From the NCBI RefSeq assembly GCF_000718165.1, contig NZ_JOEY01000067.1, positions 1 to 42,397 on the forward strand: DNA of 42,397 nt, written 5' to 3'. The position numbers and the translations under genes are program-made. Under the pieces are notes generated by a model that did not search any database, was not told the origin of the DNA, and was given only the letters and a program-made list of their open reading frames with translations. This DNA is from Streptomyces fulvoviolaceus (GTDB lineage: Bacteria; Actinomycetota; Actinomycetes; Streptomycetales; Streptomycetaceae). Positions 27,637 to 36,992 of this stretch are shown here, piece after piece; position 1 is the first letter of the stretch; each line of letters opens with the position of its first letter.

Positions 27637-28485
27637 TCAGCCCTGGGCTTCCTTCATCATCTCCGCCAGGTCGGTGGTGTCCTTGGCCGGCGGGGCCGTG
27701 ATGGTCACCGGCTTGTTGTAGTCGAGGAAGGTGATGGTCATGTCGAGCGTGCCCTTGGTGGCGTCGCCCTTCATCCGGAACTGCTTGGTGTGGTCGTCGC
27801 CGTCGACCCACATGTCCATCGCGAGTTTGTCGATGCCCAGCTTCTCGTACTGCTTGACGCTCTTCTCGCGCTTCTCGCGGGTGGCCTTGTCCTCGTCCTT
27901 GAAGGAGTCCCGGAGGGTGTCGAGGGTGACGGTGCCCGAGTAGTGGGTCGTCTTGACGCCGTCGACGGTCTCGGTGCCGACCTTCTTCACGTCCTCGGCG
28001 CCGGTGAGGAAGGTGGACTCGGTGGCCGGGTTCTGGTCGGCCTGATCGATGCCGGAGCCCTCACCGAGGCCGTCCTCGCCCAGCGTGGACATGTCGAACT
28101 TGAGCCAGGTCTTGCCGTTCATCTCCTTGGCCATCTCGGCGTTGCCGCCCATGTACATGGCCTTGTCGACGAGCCGGATCTCGACGGTGCCGTCCGCTCC
28201 CTGGTCGAGCGCCGTCATCTTCATGCTCATGGCGACGGTGGGCTCGGTCCGCATGGAGGCCGTGGCCTTGATGCGTCCCTGCTCCGGAACCTCGCCGGTC
28301 ATGCGGTAGCGGAAGGAGGTGATGTCCTCCGTGTTCTTCGCCGCCTTGGCGACCGCCGCCGCGGGAGTCATCTTCGGCGACTCCTCCCCCTTGGCACAGC
28401 TCACCGCGCCGGCGGCGAGGGCCACGGCGGCGAGCCCGGCGCCGATCGTCCTGCGTCGCGTGGAACGTCGTACAGAAGTACCCAT
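27637..28485 (-). CDS. Secreted lipoprotein, LppX/LprG-like paralogue A
   Basis: 282 residues from the ATG at 28485 (GGGGGAA ribosome site). A twin-arginine-rich signal ([20 protein letters not shown]) ends in the lipobox AVSC with the lipidated cysteine at 30. The mature part is beta-rich with [28 protein letters not shown] and [13 protein letters not shown], the pattern of actinobacterial LolA/LppX-like lipoproteins, which hold hydrophobic ligands in a half-barrel. It is paralogous to the next gene upstream (28592-29446): both have [12 protein letters not shown]. Ligand unknown. Confidence 0.8.
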   Translation of the reverse strand: MGTSVRRSTRRRTIGAGLAAVALAAGAVSCAKGEESPKMTPAAAVAKAAKNTEDITSFRYRMTGEVPEQGRIKATASMRTEPTVAMSMKMTALDQGADGTVEIRLVDKAMYMGGNAEMAKEMNGKTWLKFDMSTLGEDGLGEGSGIDQADQNPATESTFLTGAEDVKKVGTETVDGVKTTHYSGTVTLDTLRDSFKDEDKATREKREKSVKQYEKLGIDKLAMDMWVDGDDHTKQFRMKGDATKGTLDMTITFLDYNKPVTITAPPAKDTTDLAEMMKEAQG

Positions 28486-28591
28486 TTGATTCCCCCCAAG
28501 GAACACATGGCCGATACACAGCAAGGACGCGAGCGTATCCGAGTGTGGTTGCAGCGTTCTTCTGAATTCCGTGGGGCTCAGGAGGCGGGAC

Positions 28592-29446
28592 TCAGGAGGT
28601 GCTGCCGCCCTGCTGCTCCAGCAGTTTCCTGAAGTCCTCGGTGTCGGCGGCCGGGGGCTTCACGACGGACACCTTCACTCCGTAGTCGCGGTAGTGGGCG
28701 GTCTGGGTCACCTGCCCGTTCGCCGTCCGGCTCTTCTCGACCTTCTTGACCAGCAGGTTCTTGGCGTTGATCCAGATGTCGACGGTCTCGGTGGTGACGC
28801 CGGCCTGCTGGAGCTGCTTCCTCAGTGCCGTGTCGGTGACCTCTCCCACCCGCACGGTGCCGGAGTAGTGCGTGGTGGTCTGTCCGTCCGCCGCCTCCTC
28901 GCCGACCTCGCGCACGTCCGAGGAGTTCAGCAGCAGCTTCACCGACTGGTTGGGGGTGGTGCTGCGCATCTGGTCGGCGAAGTTCGCGCCGCCGCCGAGG
29001 TCCTTGAGGTCGTCGTACGCGTACTTGAGCCAGTGCTTGCCGCCCATCTTCGCGGCGAAGGTGTCGCCCATCTGCGCGTAGTAGGCGTCGGAGAGATAGC
29101 GGGCCTCCATCGACGTGACACCGAGTGCGCGCATCGTCTCGGCCGTCGTGCCGCCGGTGTACTCGATCGTCGCGGTGCCTATGAGACCGTCGCCCCAGCC
29201 GAGGACTCCGTCGGCCTTGACGGACAGCTGCGTGCCCATGACGGTCGTGGACCGCACCCTGGCCGACGCGGCCCGGTCGGTGGACCGCTCGGCGGAGCGC
29301 AGGGCCGCGAGGGACACCGTGGGCGTCGCCGTGCGCTTCTCCTCGGGCTTGTCGGCGGAGGAACCGGAGGAGGTGCAGGCCGATGCCGTCAGTACGGCCG
29401 TCACCGCGACCGAGCAGGCCAGACGGCGTCTCGTCGTGCTCTTCAT
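28592..29446 (-). CDS. Secreted lipoprotein, LppX/LprG-like paralogue B
   Basis: 284 residues from the ATG at 29446 (AGGGGGA ribosome site). The signal peptide [20 protein letters not shown] ends in a lipobox with Cys24. Mature part: beta-rich, with [27 protein letters not shown] and [16 protein letters not shown], matching paralogue A domain for domain. The two sit in tandem between rplA and rplJ, interrupting an otherwise ribosomal string. The gap between them (28486-28591) has no clear terminator, so co-transcription is possible. Confidence 0.8.
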   Translation of the reverse strand: MKSTTRRRLACSVAVTAVLTASACTSSGSSADKPEEKRTATPTVSLAALRSAERSTDRAASARVRSTTVMGTQLSVKADGVLGWGDGLIGTATIEYTGGTTAETMRALGVTSMEARYLSDAYYAQMGDTFAAKMGGKHWLKYAYDDLKDLGGGANFADQMRSTTPNQSVKLLLNSSDVREVGEEAADGQTTTHYSGTVRVGEVTDTALRKQLQQAGVTTETVDIWINAKNLLVKKVEKSRTANGQVTQTAHYRDYGVKVSVVKPPAADTEDFRKLLEQQGGSTS

Positions 29447-29509
29447 GCGTCCCCCTGGTGCGATTGCCCTGAGCGCACGCTAACCCAGAGCACAGCGCCC
29501 TCACATGGG

Positions 29510-29545
29510 AACGGGCCCCGCACCTCGAAAGGTGCGGGGCCCGTT
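29510..29545 (-). terminator. Terminator after rplA
   Basis: Perfect 16-bp stem AACGGGCCCCGCACCT / AGGTGCGGGGCCCGTT with a CGAA tetraloop, immediately downstream of rplA on the minus strand. Confidence 0.9.
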
Positions 29546-29568
29546 GCCGACTGGGGCGAGCCTCAGGC

Positions 29569-30294
29569 TCAGACCGCGGCCGGGTCCTCCTCGACGAGGA
29601 GGTTGCGGGTGCGGTTCGGGTCGAGCGGAATGCCGGGGCCGATCGTGGTGCTGATCGCGGCCTTCTTGATGTAGCGACCCTTGGCGGCCGACGGCTTCAG
29701 ACGGAGGATCTCCTCCAGCGCCGCGCCGTAGTTCTCCACCAGCTTGGTGTCGTCGAACGACGTCTTGCCGATGATGAAGTGCAGGTTCGAGTGCTTGTCG
29801 ACGCGGAACTCGATCTTGCCGCCCTTGATCTCGTTGACAGCCTTGGCAACGTCCGGGGTCACGGTGCCGGTCTTGGGGTTCGGCATGAGACCACGGGGAC
29901 CGAGCACGCGGCCGAGGCGGCCGACCTTGCCCATGAGGTCCGGGGTGGCGACGACGGCGTCGAAGTCCAGACGGCCCTTCGCCACCTCGTCGATGAGCTC
30001 GTCGGAGCCGACGATGTCGGCGCCCGCGGCAGTCGCGGCCTCGGCACGGTCACCGGTCGCGAAGACCAGGACCCGGGCGGTCTTACCGGTGCCGTGCGGG
30101 AGGTTCACGGTGCCACGGACCATCTGGTCGGCCTTGCGCGGGTCGACACCCAGACGGAAGGCGACCTCGACGGTGCCGTCGAACTTGCTCGTGGAGGTCT
30201 CCTTGGCGAGACGGACGGCCTCGAGCGGGGCGTAGAACTTGTCCCGGTCGATCTTGGCGTCCGCAGCGCGGAGAGACTTGCTGCGCTTGCTCAC
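29569..30294 (-). CDS. rplA: Ribosomal protein uL1
   Basis: 241 residues from GTG at 30294 ([20 protein letters not shown]). It binds 23S rRNA at the L1 stalk and usually represses the rplKA mRNA. Conserved [20 protein letters not shown] and [18 protein letters not shown] are present. It follows rplK by 79 bases on the same strand. Confidence 0.98.
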   Translation of the reverse strand: MSKRSKSLRAADAKIDRDKFYAPLEAVRLAKETSTSKFDGTVEVAFRLGVDPRKADQMVRGTVNLPHGTGKTARVLVFATGDRAEAATAAGADIVGSDELIDEVAKGRLDFDAVVATPDLMGKVGRLGRVLGPRGLMPNPKTGTVTPDVAKAVNEIKGGKIEFRVDKHSNLHFIIGKTSFDDTKLVENYGAALEEILRLKPSAAKGRYIKKAAISTTIGPGIPLDPNRTRNLLVEEDPAAV

Positions 30295-30373
30295 TACTGC
30301 TCCTGATGTGTTCTGAGGAGTCGTGGTGTGGGCCGAGCAGGCCCTGCCACTTCTTCTGCTGGGGAGTTGGGGC

Positions 30374-30808
30374 TCAGCCCTCGACCGTGACGCCCATGGA
30401 ACGCGCGGTACCGGCGATGATCTTCGCGGCGGCGTCCAGGTCGTTGGCGTTGAGGTCGGGGAGCTTGGTCGTGGCGATCTCGCGGACCTGCGCCTGGGTG
30501 ATCTTGGCGACCTTGGTCTTGTGCGGCTCGCCGGAGCCCTTCTCGATGCCCGCGGCCTTGAGGATCATCTTCGCGGCCGGCGGCGTCTTGGTGATGAAGG
30601 TGAAGGAGCGGTCCTCGTAGACCGTGATCTCCACCGGGATCACCCAGCCACGCTGCGACTCGGTCGCGGCGTTGTAGGCCTTGCAGAACTCCATGATGTT
30701 GACGCCGTGCTGACCCAGCGCGGGGCCGACCGGCGGAGCCGGGTTGGCGGCACCGGCCTGGATCTGGAGCTTGATGAGCCCCGTGACCTTCTTCTTCTTG
30801 GGAGGCAT
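30374..30808 (-). CDS. rplK: Ribosomal protein uL11
   Basis: 144 residues ([20 protein letters not shown]). It sits at the GTPase centre and is the site at which RelA senses stalled ribosomes and where thiostrepton binds together with 23S rRNA. The N-terminal proline-rich part ([20 protein letters not shown]) and the C-terminal RNA-binding part ([12 protein letters not shown]) are intact. Confidence 0.98.
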   Translation of the reverse strand: MPPKKKKVTGLIKLQIQAGAANPAPPVGPALGQHGVNIMEFCKAYNAATESQRGWVIPVEITVYEDRSFTFITKTPPAAKMILKAAGIEKGSGEPHKTKVAKITQAQVREIATTKLPDLNANDLDAAAKIIAGTARSMGVTVEG

Positions 30809-30879
30809 AGCTCTCCGGGTCCTTTCGATTCGGGTCTACCCGCCTCCGGGTCGCGTCCCGGCTGCAGGCATACCGCACA

Positions 30880-30907
30880 ACGATAACGGGTATAGATGCG
30901 CGGCCAA
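30880..30907 (-). promoter_or_regulatory. Possible rplK promoter
   Basis: Minus-strand TTGGCC (30907-30902) and TATCGT (30885-30880) are separated by 16 bases, between the nusG terminator and rplK. This is a moderate match to the vegetative consensus. Confidence 0.35.
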
Positions 30908-30910
30908 AAA

Positions 30911-30956
30911 CCGAGCAGGTCAGACGGGCTTTCGAGAGCCCCTCTGACCTGCTCGG
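30911..30956 (-). terminator. Terminator after nusG
   Basis: Outer arms CCGAGCAGGTCAGA (30911-30924) and TCTGACCTGCTCGG (30943-30956) pair perfectly, with further inner GGGCT/AGCCC pairs. On the minus strand it is followed by TTTTT, a classical rho-independent terminator. Confidence 0.9.
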
Positions 30957-30989
30957 ACGTGATGGGTCCAGGAAGAAACTGGTGAGGAA

Positions 30990-31859
30990 CTAGTTCTTCT
31001 GGATCTGGTCGAAGCTCAGCTCGACCGGCGTCTCGCGGCCGAAGATCTCGACGAGACCCTTGACCTTCTTCGAGTCGGGGTTGATCTCGTTGATGGTCGC
31101 CTGCAGCGTGGCGAAGGGGCCGTCGGTGACGGTGACCGAGTCGCCGACCTCGAAGTCCAGCACCTGGACCTCGACCTTGCGCTGCGGAACCGGCTTGCCC
31201 TCGGCCTCGGCGGCCTCACGGGCGGCCTTCTCCTCGGCCTCCGGGGCGAGCATCTTGACGATCTCGTCCAGGGTCAGCGGGTACGGGTCGTAGGCGTTGC
31301 CCACGAAGCCGGTGACGCCGGGAGTGTTGCGGACGACGCCCCAGGACTCGTTCGTCAGGTCCATGCGCACCAGCACGTAGCCGGGGAGCTTGTTCTGACG
31401 GATCGTCTTGCGCTCGCCGTTCTTGATCTGCGCGACCTCTTCCTGCGGCACCTCGGCCTGGAAGATGAAGTCCTCGACGTTCAGCGAGACGGCGCGCTGC
31501 TCGAGGTTGGTCTTCACGCGGTTCTCGTAACCGGCGTAGGTGTGGATGACGTACCACTCGCCGGGGAGGGTGCGCAGCTCCTCGCGCAGGGCGACGACGG
31601 GGTCGACCGGCTCGGCCGGCTCTTCCTCGACGGCCTCTTCGGCCTCGTCCGCATCCTCTACGGCCTCGATGTCTCCGCCGGACTCTTCCTCGGCGTCCTC
31701 GTCCTCGACGTGGAGAGCGGCTTCCTCGGCGGGCGCGCCCGCCTCGACATCGGCAGCCTCGACCTCGTCCAGGTCATCGTCCGCGCCCTCGACGATGTCG
31801 AGCTCGTCATCCACGGACTCGTCCGGCTCGACGGCCTCGTTCAGGTTCGGGTCAGACAC
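30990..31859 (-). CDS. nusG: Transcription termination/antitermination factor NusG
   Basis: 289 residues from a GTG at 31859. The NGN domain ([40 protein letters not shown]) and C-terminal KOW domain ([40 protein letters not shown]) are intact. The first 100 or so residues are an acidic extension rich in Glu, Asp and Ala ([20 protein letters not shown]), far longer than in E. coli (181 residues in all) but common in streptomycetes. Encoded just after secE. Confidence 0.97.
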   Translation of the reverse strand: MSDPNLNEAVEPDESVDDELDIVEGADDDLDEVEAADVEAGAPAEEAALHVEDEDAEEESGGDIEAVEDADEAEEAVEEEPAEPVDPVVALREELRTLPGEWYVIHTYAGYENRVKTNLEQRAVSLNVEDFIFQAEVPQEEVAQIKNGERKTIRQNKLPGYVLVRMDLTNESWGVVRNTPGVTGFVGNAYDPYPLTLDEIVKMLAPEAEEKAAREAAEAEGKPVPQRKVEVQVLDFEVGDSVTVTDGPFATLQATINEINPDSKKVKGLVEIFGRETPVELSFDQIQKN

Positions 31860-31936
31860 TGTGGCTGCTTCTTCCTGGATACATGGGGGTGGAACACGCG
31901 AAAGGGGCGCCGGTGACGGCGCCCTTCGCTCTCGGC

Positions 31937-32224
31937 TCAGCCGAAGACGTACTTCGCGGCGTGGTCGAGTCCATAGTCAATCACGGTGACCAGACCGATC
32001 ATGACGATGACGAACACAATCACCACGGTCGTGTAAGTGGTCAGCTGGCTGCGCGAAGGCCAGACGACCTTGCGGAGCTCGGCGACGATCTGCCGGTAGA
32101 ACAGCGCGAGGCGCTTCAGCGGACCCTTCTTGGCACGCTTGCCGCCCTTACGAGTCTTCTTACTGGACTCCGGCGTCTCATCCTGGGCATCAGGCGTATC
32201 GATGGAGCCCACGGCGTCCGCCAT
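31937..32224 (-). CDS. secE: Preprotein translocase subunit SecE
   Basis: 95 residues. A Lys-rich cytosolic N-terminus ([20 protein letters not shown]) leads into [20 protein letters not shown], the conserved amphipathic SecE motif, and a single membrane helix ([20 protein letters not shown]). It is followed by nusG, the usual pairing. Confidence 0.95.
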   Translation of the reverse strand: MADAVGSIDTPDAQDETPESSKKTRKGGKRAKKGPLKRLALFYRQIVAELRKVVWPSRSQLTTYTTVVIVFVIVMIGLVTVIDYGLDHAAKYVFG

Positions 32225-32332
32225 TCGTCCTCACCTGTTCCCGGGTCGTGGCCGTGCCGCGCCCGGTCTGAGCCGCACGGCGGTGCATTGCTGTACGTAC
32301 ATGCGCACACATCCTGGCGAAGGTGTGTGTAG

Positions 32333-32405
32333 CAGGGCCGGAGGGACTTGAACCCCCAACCGCTGGTTTTGGAGACCAGTGCTCTACCAATTGAGCTACG
32401 ACCCT
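32333..32405 (-). tRNA. trpT: tRNA-Trp (CCA)
   Basis: Minus-strand cloverleaf. Acceptor AGGGTCG pairs with CGGCCCT; the D arm is TAGCTCAATTGGTAGAGCA. The anticodon stem-loop CTGGT-CTCCAAA-ACCAG gives anticodon CCA, and the T arm has GGTTCAAGTCC. 3' CCA is not encoded. Upstream of secE, as in mycobacteria. Confidence 0.95.
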
Positions 32406-32677
32406 TTGTGTGCTCCCCAACGTACCGCATCCGACCGGGTGCTCGGTGTGCACCGGTTGAGCGCGGCCGCTGTGAGGCCAACGAGGTGAGAGTGTACGTG
32501 CTCTGTGGCCCCTCGTCGAACAGAAAGCGCCCGTAAGGGGCTTGGCGAAGGAAGATCGGCGCAAGATCGCCCTGTCCGCGAGCAGGATCCGGACGGGTGT
32601 TCTGTGGTTTGCCCGCACATGTTCAGTCCGTGAAACCCGTGTGCCGGAGGCGTTTCCGGTCTGAAACGATGGGCCCC

Positions 32678-33904
32678 ATGAGCGCTGCAACCCCTCCCAC
32701 CGAGCGCCGGGTCTCCGCCCGAGTCGGCGCGATCTCCGAGTCCGCCACCCTCGCCGTGGACGCCAAGGCCAAGGCCCTGAAGGCCGCCGGGCGCCCGGTG
32801 ATCGGCTTCGGCGCCGGTGAACCGGACTTCCCGACCCCTGACTACATCGTCCAGGCCGCCATCAAGGCCTGCTCGAACCCGAAGTACCACCGCTACACGC
32901 CGGCCGGCGGCCTGCCGGAGCTGAAGGCCGCGATCGCCGCGAAGACGCTGCGTGACTCGAACTACGAGGTCGACGCGTCCCAGATCCTCGTCACCAACGG
33001 TGGCAAGCAGGCCATCTACGAGGCCTTCGCCGCGATCCTCGACCCGGGCGACGAGGTCATCGTCCCGGCGCCCTACTGGACGACGTACCCGGAGTCCATC
33101 CGTCTCGCCGGCGGTGTCCCGGTCGACGTCGTCGCGGACGAGACCACCGGCTACCGCGTCAGCGTGGAGCAGTTGGAGGCGGCCCGTACGGAGAAGACGA
33201 AGGTCGTCCTCTTCGTGTCGCCGTCCAACCCGACCGGCGCCGTCTACAGCGAGGCCGAGGCCGAGGCGATCGGCCGCTGGGCCGTCGAGCACGGCCTGTG
33301 GGTGCTGACCGACGAGATCTACGAGCACCTGGTCTACGGCGACGCCAAGTTCACCTCGCTGCCCGCGCTCCTGCCCGAGCTGCGCGACAAGTGCATCGTG
33401 GTCAACGGTGTCGCGAAGACGTACGCCATGACCGGCTGGCGCGTCGGCTGGGTCATCGGTCCCAAGGATGTCGTCAAGGCCGCGACCAACCTCCAGTCGC
33501 ACGCCACGTCGAACGTGTCGAACGTCGCCCAGGTGGCGGCCCTCGCCGCGGTCTCCGGCAACCTCGACGCGGTGGCCGAGATGCGTACGGCCTTCGACCG
33601 GCGCCGCAAGACCATCGTGCGGATGCTCAACGAGATCGACGGCGTGCTCTGCCCGGAGCCCGAGGGCGCCTTCTACGCCTATCCGTCGGTGAAGGCCCTG
33701 CTCGGCAAGGAGATCCGCGGCAAGCGTCCGCAGGACTCGGTCGAGCTGGCCGCGCTGATCCTGGAGGAGGCCGAGGTCGCGGTCGTACCCGGTGAGGCCT
33801 TCGGTACGCCGGGTTACCTGCGGCTGTCGTACGCCCTGGGTGACGAGGACCTCGTCGAGGGTGTCTCGCGGATCCAGAAGCTGCTGGCGGAGGCGCAGGA
33901 CTGA
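32678..33904 (+). CDS. aspC: Aspartate/aromatic aminotransferase (class I/II)
   Basis: 408 residues from ATG 32678 ([20 protein letters not shown]). A PLP enzyme of aspartate aminotransferase type: [46 protein letters not shown], and the PLP lysine in [15 protein letters not shown]. The C-terminal RLSYAL carries the substrate-carboxylate arginine. It converts aspartate and 2-oxoglutarate to oxaloacetate and glutamate. A longer frame from 32597 lacks support. The 272-bp gap upstream (32406-32677), shared with the divergent tRNA-Trp, shows no gene. Confidence 0.93.
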   Translation: MSAATPPTERRVSARVGAISESATLAVDAKAKALKAAGRPVIGFGAGEPDFPTPDYIVQAAIKACSNPKYHRYTPAGGLPELKAAIAAKTLRDSNYEVDASQILVTNGGKQAIYEAFAAILDPGDEVIVPAPYWTTYPESIRLAGGVPVDVVADETTGYRVSVEQLEAARTEKTKVVLFVSPSNPTGAVYSEAEAEAIGRWAVEHGLWVLTDEIYEHLVYGDAKFTSLPALLPELRDKCIVVNGVAKTYAMTGWRVGWVIGPKDVVKAATNLQSHATSNVSNVAQVAALAAVSGNLDAVAEMRTAFDRRRKTIVRMLNEIDGVLCPEPEGAFYAYPSVKALLGKEIRGKRPQDSVELAALILEEAEVAVVPGEAFGTPGYLRLSYALGDEDLVEGVSRIQKLLAEAQD

Positions 33905-33915
33905 GTTTCCGCGCC

Positions 33916-33951
33916 AGGGGACCACCTACCAGAGTTGGTAGGTGGTCCCCT
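33916..33951 (+). terminator. Terminator after aspC
   Basis: Perfect 16-bp stem AGGGGACCACCTACCA / TGGTAGGTGGTCCCCT with a four-base loop, 12 bases beyond the aspC stop. Confidence 0.92.
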
Positions 33952-34025
33952 GTCGTTTGTGCGAGCAAGGCCACGTTCGGGGAAAGCGCTACCGGGACGG
34001 CAGGGACGTACGGCAGGATCCTGGA

Positions 34026-35066
34026 ATGGAGCGTGTACGTGATGTCTCTGAGCTGCCGAAAGCCCATCTGCACCTGCACTTCACCGGGTCGATGCGGCCC
34101 ACCACCGTGCTGGAACTTGCCGACAAGTACGGCGTACGGCTGCCCGAGGCGCTGACCGAAGCACTGACCAGCGGGGAACCGCCGAAACTGCGGGCGACGG
34201 ACGAGCGGGGCTGGTTCCGCTTCCAGCGCCTGTACGACGCGGCGCGCTCGTGCCTGAGAGAGCCCGAGGACATCCGGCGGCTGGTGCGGGAGGCCGCGGA
34301 GGAGGACGTGAAGGACGGTTCGGGCTGGCTGGAGATCCAGGTGGACCCGACGTCGTACGCCCCTCGTCTGGGCGGTCTGATCCCCGCCCTGGAGGTCATC
34401 CTGGACGCGGTGGAGACGACCTCGCGCGAGACGGGGCTGGGGATGAGGGTCCTGGTCGCCGCGAACCGTATGAAGCACCCGCTGGACGCGCGCACGCTGG
34501 CCCGCCTCGCCGTGCGGTACGCGGAGCGGGGCGTGGTCGGTTTCGGGTTGTCGAACGACGAACGCCGGGGCATGGCACGGGACTTCGACCGTGCCTTCGC
34601 CATCGCGCGGGAGAGCGGGCTGCTGTCGGCACCGCACGGCGGCGAACTGGCCGGTCCGGCGTCGGTACGGGACTGTCTCGACGACCTGCACGCCAGCCGG
34701 ATCGGGCACGGGGTGCGGGCCGCGGAGGATCCCCGGCTGATGAAGCGGCTGGCCGACCGGCAGGTGACGTGCGAGGTGTGTCCGGCGTCGAACGTGGCCC
34801 TCGGTGTGTACGAGAAGCACGAGGACGTTCCGCTGCGGAAACTGTTCGAGGCGGGGGTGCCGTTGGCGTTGGGTGCCGACGACCCGCTGTTGTTCGGCTC
34901 CCGGCTGGCCGCCCAGTACGAGATCGCCCGGCGGTATCACGGCTTCTCGGACGCGGAGCTCGCGGAACTCGCCCGGCAGTCGGTGCGGGCTTCGGCGGCG
35001 CCGGAGGACATGAAGACGAAGCTGTTGTCCGGCGTCGACGACTGGCTCAGCGGCCCGGTCGCCTGA
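34026..35066 (+). CDS. Adenosine deaminase-like hydrolase
   Basis: 346 residues from ATG 34026. Zinc-binding HLHLH (residues 14-18) opens the TIM barrel. Later motifs are HGGE (metal and catalytic Glu), IGHG, CPASNVALG and GADDP (catalytic Asp). Classical adenosine deaminases have HxHLDG, and here it is HLHFTGS, so the usual Asp that contacts the ribose is Thr. The family call is safe but adenosine as the substrate is not: adenine or a related amino-purine or nucleoside is possible. It converges on the minus-strand gene at 35047, the two 3' ends overlapping by 20 bases. Confidence 0.8.
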   Translation: MERVRDVSELPKAHLHLHFTGSMRPTTVLELADKYGVRLPEALTEALTSGEPPKLRATDERGWFRFQRLYDAARSCLREPEDIRRLVREAAEEDVKDGSGWLEIQVDPTSYAPRLGGLIPALEVILDAVETTSRETGLGMRVLVAANRMKHPLDARTLARLAVRYAERGVVGFGLSNDERRGMARDFDRAFAIARESGLLSAPHGGELAGPASVRDCLDDLHASRIGHGVRAAEDPRLMKRLADRQVTCEVCPASNVALGVYEKHEDVPLRKLFEAGVPLALGADDPLLFGSRLAAQYEIARRYHGFSDAELAELARQSVRASAAPEDMKTKLLSGVDDWLSGPVA

Positions 35067-35712
35067 AGTGGGCGTACGGCGGATACGGCTTGAAGCAGAT
35101 CACGACCTCGGGGTCACGTGAGATCCCGCGGTCGGGGGCCAGTTCGCCCTTCAGGGCGGTCACGAAGGCCGAGTGTCCTCTGACGACGCGCTTCTGGCGC
35201 GGGCCCCAGCCGGCCGCGTAGGCGAAGGTGGTGGCGGCGGTCGCGAAGACGTCCCGGCCGCCGATCAGGAAATACGTGCACGCGTGCGTGGTGTGACGCA
35301 GCTGCTCGCGCGCGTACGGCCGGTCGAGCCAGGCCTGGGCGTCCCTGTCGGTGCGGGCCTCGTCGGTGCGGACGGTCAGCGGGGTGCCGCGGCCGAGTCC
35401 GCGGCGCAGCTGCGGCCACTGGGTGGGGCGCAGGCCCGCCTCCGGGTGGGCCAGGACCAGGTCGAAGAATTCACCCTGGCCCTCGTCTGGGGGTACGCCG
35501 TCGCGCAGGTTCACGTGCACGATCGTGTGCCGGGAGTACGCGGCGAAGGAGAACAGGCCGGCCAGGCGGTTCAGGCCGTCGTGGTCGCCCATGAGGAGGC
35601 CGTAATCCTCGGGGTCACGGAGTGACGTGTGGCGCAGGGGGGTTCGGGGCTGGACGACCCGGTGGGTGTGCGGGCCGGTGCGGGGGCGGAACTCGGTGAG
35701 TCTCAGGCGCAT
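35047..35712 (-). CDS. Hypothetical protein
   Basis: 221 residues from the ATG at 35712; no good ribosome site precedes it, so an internal start is possible. Recognisable only as a compact, soluble protein: LRDPEDYGLLMGDHDGLNRL, GLFSFAAYSRHTIVHVNLRD, GEFFDLVLAHPEAGLRPTQW, YFLIGGRDVFATAATTFAYA. A basic C-terminus (PPYAHFRRPGR) overlaps the 3' end of the adenosine-deaminase-like gene. Codon use is normal for the region. The family is not recognised. It lies downstream of murB on the same strand with an 82-bp gap. Confidence 0.7.
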   Translation of the reverse strand: MRLRLTEFRPRTGPHTHRVVQPRTPLRHTSLRDPEDYGLLMGDHDGLNRLAGLFSFAAYSRHTIVHVNLRDGVPPDEGQGEFFDLVLAHPEAGLRPTQWPQLRRGLGRGTPLTVRTDEARTDRDAQAWLDRPYAREQLRHTTHACTYFLIGGRDVFATAATTFAYAAGWGPRQKRVVRGHSAFVTALKGELAPDRGISRDPEVVICFKPYPPYAHFRRPGR

Positions 35713-35794
35713 GGGCGGGCGGGGGTTACGTGTCTCATGGAGCGAGCCTGGCTGTCGTGAGGCGCCGTCCGCAACGGAAATACCGGCCTGCCGA

Positions 35795-36850
35795 CTACAG
35801 GGTCACGCCGACCGTCACGGGCTCGTTGACCAGCGTGATCCCGAACGTCTCGTGGACGCCTGCCACCACCTCGCGGGCCAGGGTGAGGAGGTCCTCCGTG
35901 GTTGCCTCGCCCCTGTTGGTGAGCGCGAGGGTGTGCTTGGTGGAGATGCGGGCGGGGCCAGTGCCGTAGCCCTTGGTGAAGCCCGCCTTGTCGATGAGCC
36001 AGGCCGCCGAGGTCTTGGTGTGGCCCTCCCCCGCCGGGTAGGCGGGCGGCACGGCGTCTGTGCCGAGCCGCTGCTCCACGCGCGCGTGGAAGGCGGCGAA
36101 CTGCTCGTCGGTGAGGATCGGGTTGGTGAAGAAGGAACCGGCGGACCAGGTGTCGTGGTCCTCGGGGTCCAGGACCATGCCCTTGCCGGAGCGCAACTTC
36201 AGTACGGTCTCGCGGGCCTTGTCGAGGGGCACGCGGTCGCCCGGTTCGACGCCGAGGGCTCGGGCTGTCTCGGCGTACTTGATGGGGGCGGAGAGGCCTT
36301 CGGCGTCCTCCAGGCGGAATCGCACACGCAGGACGACGTATCGCTCGGGGTCGGACTTGAAGCGACTGTGGCGGTAGGAGAAGGCGCAGTCCGCGTTCGG
36401 GACGGTGACCGTTTCGCGGGTCGTGCGGTCGTAGGCGACGACCTCGGTGATCGTCGACGAGACCTCCTGGCCGTAGGCGCCGACGTTCTGGATCGGGGTC
36501 GCGCCTGCCGAGCCCGGGATGCCTGCGAGGCACTCGACGCCGGCGAGTCCGGCTTCCACGGTGCGGGCGACCGCGTCGGTCCATACCTCGCCGGCTGCCA
36601 GCTCCAGGTGGGTGCCGTCGAGGGTGACGCCCTTGGTGGCGATGACCAGCGCGGTGCCCGCGAAGCCCTTGTCGCCGATGACCAGGTTGGAGCCGCCGCC
36701 GATGACCAGCAGGGGTGTGCCGGTGTCGTCGGCCTCGCGGACGGCTTCGATCACCTCGGCGTCGGTCGTGGCGGTGACCAGGCGGGTCGCGGGGCCACCC
36801 AGGCGGAAGGTGGTCAGCGGGGCGAGGGGGGCGTCGTGTCGTTCCAGCAC
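35795..36850 (-). CDS. murB: UDP-N-acetylenolpyruvoylglucosamine reductase
   Basis: 351 residues from a GTG at 36850 (MLERHDAPLAPLTTFRLGGP). An FAD enzyme that reduces enolpyruvyl-UDP-GlcNAc to UDP-MurNAc in peptidoglycan synthesis. FAD-binding GGGSNLVIGDKGFAG and GIPGSAGATPIQNVGAYGQE are present, as are WSAGSFFTNPIL (catalytic Ser) and SAAWLIDKAGFTKGYGTG. Length is that of actinobacterial MurB. It lies upstream of the hypothetical gene. Confidence 0.93.
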   Translation of the reverse strand: MLERHDAPLAPLTTFRLGGPATRLVTATTDAEVIEAVREADDTGTPLLVIGGGSNLVIGDKGFAGTALVIATKGVTLDGTHLELAAGEVWTDAVARTVEAGLAGVECLAGIPGSAGATPIQNVGAYGQEVSSTITEVVAYDRTTRETVTVPNADCAFSYRHSRFKSDPERYVVLRVRFRLEDAEGLSAPIKYAETARALGVEPGDRVPLDKARETVLKLRSGKGMVLDPEDHDTWSAGSFFTNPILTDEQFAAFHARVEQRLGTDAVPPAYPAGEGHTKTSAAWLIDKAGFTKGYGTGPARISTKHTLALTNRGEATTEDLLTLAREVVAGVHETFGITLVNEPVTVGVTL

Positions 36851-36949
36851 GCGGTCAAGAGTACGAGACGGGGTGCCTGCGGCGGCCTGTGCGGGGTCTG
36901 GGGCGGACCTCCCGGCGACAGCAACCCGGACCGACCCGCACCCACGCGA

Positions 36950-36977
36950 ACGGCCCCGTCCTCTCGGACGGAGCCGT
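36950..36977 (-). terminator. Terminator after the MFS gene
   Basis: Arms ACGGCCCCGTCC and GGACGGAGCCGT, 11 of 12 pairs, TCTC loop, directly downstream of the exporter gene and before murB. Confidence 0.7.
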
Positions 36978-36992
36978 CGTCGTCTCCCAGGG

